A stretch of DNA of 64,000 bases, taken from Arcuatula senhousia. Lineage: Eukaryota > Mollusca > Bivalvia > Mytilida > Mytilidae. Below are positions 57,301-64,000 of the stretch, one piece after another. Made by a program: the position numbers and the translations under genes. The notes beneath the pieces were generated by a model. That model was given only the letters and a program-made list of their open reading frames with translations, did not search any database and was not told the DNA's origin. Numbering within the stretch: the stretch's first letter is position 1; the number at the start of each line of letters is the position of its first letter. The stretch covers positions 15,435,184 to 15,499,183 of the forward strand of contig OZ020303.1 of assembly GCA_963971305.1 (NCBI GenBank), read 5' to 3'.

Positions 57301-58394
57301 TTTGAATGTTGAATGTTGAAACAGAATCTGTTTCAATATTGAAGTAAGAAAAATTTTGAATGTTGAATGTTGAAACAGAATCTGTTTCAATATTGAAGTA
57401 AAAAAATTTTGAATGTTGAATGTTGAAACAAAATCTGTTTCAATATTGAACTTAGAAAAATTTTGAATGTTGAACGTTGAAACAAAATCTGTTTCAATAT
57501 TGAACTTAGAAAAATTTTGAATGTTGAACGTTGAAACAAAATCTGTTTCAATATTGAAGTAAGAAAAATTTTGAATGTTGAATGTTGAAACAAAATCTGT
57601 TTCAATATTGAAGTAAAAAAATTTTGAATGTTGAACGTTGAAACAAAATCTGTTTCAATATTGAAGTAAGAAAAATTTTGAATGTTTAATGTTGAAACAA
57701 AATCTGTTTCAATATTGAAGTAAGAAAAATTTTGAATGTTGAATGTTGAAACAGAATCTGTTTCAATATTGAAGTAAGAAAAATTTTGAATGTTGAATGT
57801 TGAAACAGAATCTGTTTCAATATTGAAGTAAAAAAAATTTGAATGTTGAATGTTGAAACAAAATCTGTTTCAATATTGAAGTAAAAAAATTTTGAATGTT
57901 GAATGTTGAAACAAAATCTGTTTCAATATTGAAGTAAGAAAAATTTTGAATGTTGAATGTTGAAACAGAATCTGTTTCAATATTGAAGTAAGAAAAATTT
58001 TGAATGTTGAATGTTGAAACAAAATCTGTTTCAATATTGAAGTAAAAAAAATTTGAATGTTGAATGTTGAAACAAAATCTGTTTCAATATTGAAGTAAAA
58101 AAATTTTGAATGTTGAATGTTGAAACAAAATCTGTTTCAATATTGAAGTAAGAAAAATTTGAATGTTGAACGTTGAAACAAAATCTGTTTCAATATTGAA
58201 GTAAAAAAATTTTGAATGTTGAATGTTGAAACAAAATCTGTTTCAATATTGAAGTAAGAAAAATTTTGAATGTTGAATGTTGAAACAAAATCTGTTTCAA
58301 TATTGAAGTAAAAAAATTTTGAATGTTGAACTAACAAAAAAAATTTTGAATGTTGAATGTTGAATGTTGAATATTGAACCAACTTGACGCTGGT
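51362..58394 (-). repeat. 54-bp satellite array B (about 130 units)
   Basis: Seven kilobases of the same unit as array A in reverse orientation, ending at 58,394 with the same boundary (ACCAGCGTCAAGTTGG on the minus strand) and the same irregular first units (GTTAGTTCAACATTC). Units are 52-54 bp; the usual difference is TTCTTAC versus TTTTTAC. Large blocks repeat exactly: private variants recur 1,126 bp and 1,929 bp apart. Apparent ORFs (SILKQILFQHSTFKIFLT repeats) follow from the 54-bp period. Confidence 0.95.
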
Positions 58395-59100
58395 TCTTAA
58401 AACTTAAATAGAAAAAATGAATTTATAATTATTTTATCTTTAATTTTTCCCCCTTAAGATTTGACGTTATTCTCGCGAGTTTGGTAGTTACTAAGTTTTT
58501 CCACTATTGTCTGTTTTTCTAAAGGCATTATTGGTATGATTTTTATTCTGTTTTAGTCTGTTTTCTATTTTAAATTTATCTTGTGATTGCATGAAGTCGT
58601 CGGAGATACTCTGTGGTTTGTTACTCTCTACGGACCAGTACATGTTATGTTTTATTATACTAGGAACAGAAGTTGTCTTATAAGTATCCAACTAATATCT
58701 TCATTACTTATCACATTCTTTTGTCTTATGTCCTGTTTGACGTGATATAATTCTTGTCTGTGTTTTTTTGTGTCATTCACTATATGAGTTATTTACAGAT
58801 ATTTAAAATCAACTGTTCTGGTTACAGTGGAGGATTTCCAGAGGTTTTATTAGTTGTTTGTAATATAGTCTAATCTATTACAATAATCAAGAATGTGTAT
58901 TGCATTAGAAATAGTCATTGTCTGATGTCGGTTGTACATGTTGTATTTCTAACAATCTGATTCTTATTCAAATTCTTTATCAATAACCAATCACCCTGTC
59001 CAGATACTAATAAGCTGATCAAACTACAATGTAGATTTAGATTTAGAATTATTTTATTTGCTCTATAAATGCAAACAAGAATCAGACACAAGTTATAGCT
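58395..59100. other. No supportable gene
   Basis: AT-rich sequence next to array B. An open frame at 58,491-58,691 (minus) has no recognised motif or splice context. Confidence 0.4.
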
Positions 59101-59116
59101 AATAAAATGCTCTATT

Positions 59117-59564
59117 ACCCCAAGCTGAACAGGGACTCATCAAGGTACTTTGGAGTACCCGTACTTAATCCTCCTACTGAATGTGTTACAATGGGAGTTG
59201 ATCTCTCTGATCAGTTTAAACTCATATCTATAGAGAGGAGATTATCTTGTTGTATGAAGGAAAACAATTTTCCTAGTATAAAACATTTACCTGTTGAAAA
59301 TTTAACAATAGAAAATGTGCAAAATAAATGTCAAAGAGTAGTTAAAAACATAAAATCCATAAAAAAATATTATTAAGTTGCAAAAATCATAGATTTCAGA
59401 AATATTTCTCAGAGATAGGAGTTATTTTTCTTTCAGGTAAAAACCATCATAAGGTGCGAGTTTAACTGATCAAAAAGATTAACTTCTATTATAACAAAAT
59501 TCATTGGATAGATTAAGCACCAATACTCTAAAGTACCTTGATGAGTGTGTGTTCAGCATAGGGG
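59117..59564. mobile_element. Short TIR element
   Basis: 40-bp terminal inverted repeats: CCCCAAGCTGAACAGGGACT at 59,117 and the mirror ending 59,564 (about 85% identical). An 89-codon frame (59,107-59,376) begins inside the TIR and runs into the interior with no known motif, so I do not call it a gene. A solo end of the same family lies at 284-322. Confidence 0.7.
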
Positions 59565-59771
59565 AATGGAACATTTAATTCGCTATAACAACAATATAGA
59601 TAGTTACATTTTGCTCAAATATTTTTATCAATACAAATGCATCTAACTCATGAAGTCTTCTCCTTTAACAAAAGTTTTAACACAAGATCAATACCTAAAG
59701 AGCATGCATAAATAATTTATCAATAAAATATTATATATAAATAAAGAAAGAATGTGTCCATGGGACACGGA

Positions 59772-60958
59772 TGCCCCCGCTGGCCCCAAACAGGAACTAG
59801 ATTTCTTACAGGTCTGAAAATAGCTTAGGACATACAGTTTGTCATACTGATCCATCCTACCAAGTTTCAAAACATTCTGGTATACAGTTCCTGAGAAAAG
59901 CTTGACGGAAATTTTCATATAATATTCACATCGGCTTAAGTCCCAAACAGAAAGTAGATGTCAACATGTCTCAAAATCGCTAAGGACGTATAATTTGTCA
60001 CACTCAACAATCCTACCAAGTTTCAAATCATTCTGGTATACAGTTCCTGAGAAAAGCTTGACAGAAATTTCATGTTCATATACTTTAAAATTGGCCAAGT
60101 CCAAAACAGGAAGTAGATGTCAGACAGATATCAAAATCACTTAGTTTGTCATACTGAACCATCCTACCAAGTTTCAAATCATTCTCATGTACGGTTCCTG
60201 AGAAAAGCTTGACGGAAATTTCCATAGTCATGTTCACATATTTTAAAATTGGCCTAGGTCCCAAACAGGAAGTAGATGTCTGACAGGTCTCAAAATCGCT
60301 TAGGACGTATAATTTGTCACACTAAACCATCCTACCAAGTTTCAAATCATTCTCATGTACGGTTCCTGAGAAAAGCTTGACGGAAATTTCCATAGTCATG
60401 TTCACATATTTTAACATTGGCCTAAGTCCCAAACAGGAAGTAGATGTCTGACAGGTCTCAAAATCGCTTAGGACATATAGTTTGTCATATTTAACCATCC
60501 TACCAAGTTTCAAATCATTCTCATGTACGGTTCCTGAGAAAAGCTTGACGGAAATTTCCATAGTCATGTTCACATATTTTAACATTGGCCTAAGTCCCAA
60601 ACAGGAAGTAGATGTCTGACAGGTCTCAAAATCGCTTAGGACATATAGTTTGTCATATTTAACCATCCTACCAAGTTTCAAATCATTCTCATGTACGGTT
60701 CTTGAGAAAAGCTTGACGGAAATTTTCATATTCATGTTCACATATTCTAACATTGGCCTAAGTCCCAAACAGGAAGTAGATGTCTGACAAGTCTCAAAAT
60801 CGCTTAGGACGTATAGTTTGTCATACTCAACCATCCTACCAAGTTTTAAATCATTCTCAAGTATGGTTCCTGAGAAAAGCTTGACGGAAATTCGTACATA
60901 CGGACGGACATGAGTAAAACTTAATGCCCCCCCCCCCCGACATGTCGTCGCGGGGGCA
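59772..60958. repeat. Repeat element of 168-bp tandem units with inverted GC ends
   Basis: Seven units with spacings of 150-170 bp, each carrying CCATCCTACCAAGTTTCAAA, CCTGAGAAAAGCTTGACGG and GTCCCAAACAGGAAGTAGAT. The last units are the most regular (167-170 bp) and give a false long frame on the minus strand. The ends are TGCCCCCGC (59,772) and GCGGGGGCA (60,950-60,958), with ACATACGGACGGACATGAG just before the right end. Confidence 0.85.
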
Positions 60959-61074
60959 TAAAAATGGTGGCGGTGGTGTATGTGGTATGATGACATCTGA
61001 TATGTCACTGTTATTACATGAGGAATCTTTTTGACAACTTGATACATTTAAATACAATAAAGGTAATAACAAAA

Positions 61075-62030
61075 CTACCGAACTTGAATGATCAATCTCA
61101 TAGTCCAGAGAAAATGACAAAAACAAATCAGTCATACCGGAGAATTGGTGCATCGCAATGGTCCTGACTTGGTACAGGCATTTCAAACGAAATGGTGAGT
61201 TAAACCAGGTTTTATGGCGCCAAACCTCCCTCTTCCATTGCAATCTTAAGATCCGGTAATGACCATAGAACACAACATAGTTGTGAGACACAATAGGAAT
61301 ATTGAGGTGAAGTTTAAATATTTGGCAGTTTTCTTCGTATGACAGATCGGGACTGCCAAGTGTTAAGAGGCTTATATTCACCTGAATTTGGAATTTATTT
61401 GAAATTTTTGATAGGAGGTCATTTCTTATATGTCTTTATTTTATGCATTGGAAAAAGATGTGCTTAGGGTCCTCAACAAAATCTCCACATGAACAGATAG
61501 GTTCGTCTGCAATATTGACTTTGTGAAGGTCTCTATTTAGAAAAGATGCCCCACAACGAATTAGAGTTAGAATTATATTCAATTTTCTCGAGCCATTTTC
61601 ATAATATTTTGGAGGATGAGTGAATACATTGGTTCCTCTTATTGTTTTTTTTTAAAGCTAACAATATTGTCAGCGTAGTAGAAATTGGAAGCTTGTTCCA
61701 TTCCCTGATTGATGAAGGGAAAAAAGAATCGCTTGTTAGAGATCGTTTTATTGCTATTATCCCAAACTTCACACGCATACTTAAGTAATGGTCGGATATA
61801 TACGAGATACATTTAAGCAAGGTATGGTCTGTTCATTATATATTTCAATTTCCTGAGGTCACCGAATTCTGTTTACACTTTTTACTAAGTTATTAAAGTG
61901 TTCGTTCCAGTTTGCATCTTGAGAAAATGTTATGCCTAAATGTTTATGACAGGGAGTACATGGAGTAATAGGAATATCGGTATTGTCAAAAACAAATCTG
62001 AAATCGTCTGGGATTGTAACAAATTCTACT
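61075..62030 (-). pseudogene. LINE 3' fragment, broken
   Basis: In shifting minus-strand frames: TYACEVWDNSNKT near 61,765, REWNKLPIS near 61,700, LIRCGASFLNRDLHK near 61,535, and CSCGDFVEDPKHIFFQC near 61,470. These are C-terminal RT and zinc-knuckle segments of a non-LTR element of a different family from 8,885-10,150. Stops and shifts break it. The downstream part (61,075-61,245) is repeated at 17,505-17,700, so that segment is probably its 3' tail or an adjoining repeat. Confidence 0.7.
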
Positions 62031-62134
62031 TACAACATGTACAATTAAAAACTAAACAAATTACGTCCTTCGATTAATTAAAATAATACTTTTCATTTGG
62101 TCTCTTATTGAATATTTCTTCTACAAATTAGATT

Positions 62135-62640
62135 TTTATACGACCGCAAAAAATTGCTGACGTAAAATGGTACGATGCTGTCGTCGTCCGCGTCGTCTGC
62201 GTTGTCTGTTAACTTTAGTGTTCCCACAATAACTTTAGTTCTAGTCATCCAATTGATATGAAATTTGACAATGATGTTCTTTACCTTAAAAGGAAGGATG
62301 GGATTGATATTTGGGGTACCCCTTTTTTCGTTCAGAAATTAGGGGGCCAAAAAAGGCCTAAAATGCTACTTTTTTGTTTGTTCCCACAATAATTTTTGTT
62401 CTGGTTTACCAAATGCTGTGAAATTAATTCTCCAATAATGTTTCACACCATTAAAGGATGTATGGGATTGATTTGGGGAGGGGGGGCATTCGTTTATATT
62501 GTAAGTTGTGTCGCGTACATTTATTCATTATCTCATCTTTTATTTTTAACCCCTTTATCAAGTAAAAGAACATTTGAATTTTTCACAAAAGAGCGATCAA
62601 ATTTGTATACAGGAGTTATAGGGTTTATTTGATAGTAATA
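62135..62640 (+). repeat. Dispersed repeat (TTTTTATACGACCGC type)
   Basis: Begins TTTTTATACGACCGCAAAAA, then GTCGTCGTCCGCGTCGTCTG, then two units with TTCCCACAATAA, GTTCTGGTTTACC and AAAGGATGTATGGGATTGAT. A repeat start of the same general style as the others; no gene. Confidence 0.5.
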
Positions 62641-63135
62641 TTTTCACAAGTTATTTCTGTGAATGCTGTCAGAGACTGTTTACTCTAAAAGTCTCAAAAT
62701 TTACGAGAGGATTTTGCAACTACACGCGTATTTTATAACATTGTACTTTGATAAAACTGCCGCGCATCTTACTTGATATAAAATAAAGAGCAGTTTTAAG
62801 TGAGGTAAGGTTCTGATATCTTTAAGGTTATTTACTGCCAAATCGAGCAATTATGTTAATCTGTTTAAGTTCTATTTCTAGACAGCCCTTAAACAAGGCA
62901 ATAGCTTTTCACTATAAAGCATTACAGATATTGGTGGACAAAACAAACGTTACACTCCGAAAACTTTGTGCAAAACAGACATATTTTTTCTTCATTTATT
63001 GTTTTATTTTGATGCAGAACATTATGTGAGAATCTTAATCATCAATGAAAGCGTTAAACATTTAAAGAAACTCAGTGTAAATGGACTCTCAATATATACA
63101 CATGTGGCCTTGGGTATGAGATTTTATTCGACTGG
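62641..63135. other. 3' flank of the Cys-rich gene
   Basis: No gene seen; may include the 3' UTR of the minus-strand exon at 63,136. Confidence 0.35.
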
Positions 63136-63341
63136 TTAAGAACGGTACAAATTTCGAATGAAGTTAGAGAAAATAATTTTACCATTCGGTTTACAACACC
63201 AACAGGTTCCACATCCAACATAATCGGCATTATTCCCATAAGTTAACACTCTCCCATATTGTTCGCACACTTTCTGTTCTGTATGCAATGTCATTTCATA
63301 ATAGGTTTGGCTCGTGTATTCGTAGCAATCCCATTCCTCTC
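63136..63341 (-). CDS. Cys-rich secreted-type protein, terminal exon
   Basis: The minus strand has a good acceptor (TTATTATTCTTGCAG), then 206 bp in phase 1 to TAA at 63,136-63,138. It encodes about 67 residues: EEWDCYEYTSQTYYEM, KVCEQYGRVLTYGNNADYVG, CGTCWCCKPNG, then a short hydrophobic tail. Six cysteines cluster at the start and end, as in small secreted disulfide-rich modules. The first ATG inside leaves too little protein to stand alone, so upstream exons beyond 63,341 or outside the window are expected. I do not recognise the family with certainty. Phase 1 entry matches the kringle gene style. Confidence 0.6.
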
Positions 63342-63589
63342 CTGCAAGAATAATAAAACATCAAAATTAAACTTTTGGGTTGTAACATTTTGAAATGTAA
63401 AGTAAAGTATGCAAGATTTCACTTCCCAAGATTTGGTATTTTGCAGGTCTTCAATTTAAATAAATATCTTAATGAAATCCGAACCGTTACTGAAACAACG
63501 GTTAAAGCTAAACTTTTTGCCTCAGTTTTCGGTTAAAGAATAGAAGAAAATGAGATGTGGAATAAGTGTACGCGACACAACCTACAATA

Positions 63590-63890
63590 TAAACGTCAAT
63601 TTAAAAAATCCACAATGGAAAACAGCCAGCACCCTTCAAAATGACCAGTGGTCGCTGCTCGCTGTTTTTCAATTGGCCCTGGATTGAAAACAAACTACAT
63701 ATGATTCAAGCCCAATCCTAAGGTGCAATGAAAGACCCTCCTCTTGCCAAAACCAATTAACATAAATTCGACTAAATACAAACATAAGCTTTGATAAAGA
63801 TAACTGGCTTAGGACGGACGCATTTAAAATGTGGCGGGGTTAAACTAGTTTTTTGACGCAAACCTCCCCCTATATTGTCTAATTGATAAT
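63590..63890 (+). repeat. Dispersed repeat (GGCGGGGTTAAAC type)
   Basis: CAGTGGTCGCTGCTCGC, then CTTGCCAAAACCAATTAAC, then AAATGTGGCGGGGTTAAAC and CAAACCTCCCCCTATA: a segment I associate with bivalve genomes, from memory only. No coding sequence; the last 110 bp of the window show nothing. Confidence 0.45.
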
Positions 63891-64000
63891 CAATTACAAA
63901 GCACAAACTAACACACAGTAAAAATCAGTAAAAATCAAATCGATAGAAGTTCAAATCAACAAGAGAGTATCTGAGATAAAAGAACAACAAGTAATTAACG

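Noticed and set aside
51362..58382. CRISPR-like array or repeat protein gene in the 54-bp repeats
   Set aside because: There are no unique spacers: the entire period repeats. The long frames follow from a 54-bp period and break wherever 53-bp units occur. No start, splice or non-repeat domain is present.
59107..59376. 89-codon ORF
   Set aside because: It starts inside the terminal inverted repeat of a short element and has no known motif.
60322..61047. 241-codon minus-strand ORF
   Set aside because: It is a read-through of 168-bp tandem units (168 is a multiple of 3), with no domain and no gene context.

Overview
This is nuclear DNA of an animal. It has spliced extracellular-module genes, internal-promoter SINEs, non-LTR and Penelope-like retroelement remains, many terminal-inverted-repeat elements and two large tandem arrays, and it is strongly AT-rich. 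No bacterial operon, rRNA, CRISPR or phage signal is visible. The kringle modules, the fragments of the retroelement that carries 'SxGxNxMWILKNSK'-type sequence, and repeat families ending in short hairpins and ACGGACGG runs suggest a bivalve mollusc, probably a mussel. This is inference from familiarity with such repeats; no search was possible.

Layout. 1-4.4 kb: tRNA-derived SINEs, a possible secreted-protein exon (665-782, minus), and a 39-bp minisatellite in four blocks, broken by palindromic DNA and a foldback element. 4.7-12 kb: TIR elements, a Penelope-like RT fragment, and a 5'-truncated LINE (minus) with an 8-bp target duplication. 12.8-14.0 kb: the best single-exon gene, an OTU/vertnin-like protein whose expected catalytic Cys is Ser; a decayed copy of its 3' half lies at 30.15-30.5 kb. 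15-20 kb: a kringle pseudogene, a second RT fragment with a broken active site, and large foldbacks. 22-25.5 kb: a 0.6-kb inverted repeat pair around a 2.3-kb centre. 25.7-27.3 kb: a decayed duplicate of the kringle-gene region. 27.3-28.4 kb: an element with TTAA flanks. 31.4-33.8 kb: a minus-strand secreted gene of at least four phase-1 exons (micro-exon, kringle, Cys-rich module, terminal kringle with stop). 35.0-58.4 kb: two oppositely oriented arrays of one 54-bp satellite (0.7 kb and 7.0 kb) that start at the same boundary sequence and enclose 15.6 kb of modular repeats with hairpin ends. 59-64 kb: a TIR element, a 168-bp repeat element, a LINE 3' fragment (minus) and a terminal Cys-rich exon (63,136-63,341, minus).

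Functionally the window is gene-poor. The supportable genes are the OTU-like protein, a secreted kringle protein and the 3' end of a Cys-rich, probably secreted protein. Most of the rest is repeat. Because parts of the window are duplicated, several insertions can be read against their own empty sites: a SINE at about 25,948-26,123, a retroelement 3' end at about 34,202-34,486, and adjacent TTAA-flanked elements at 40,329-42,406.
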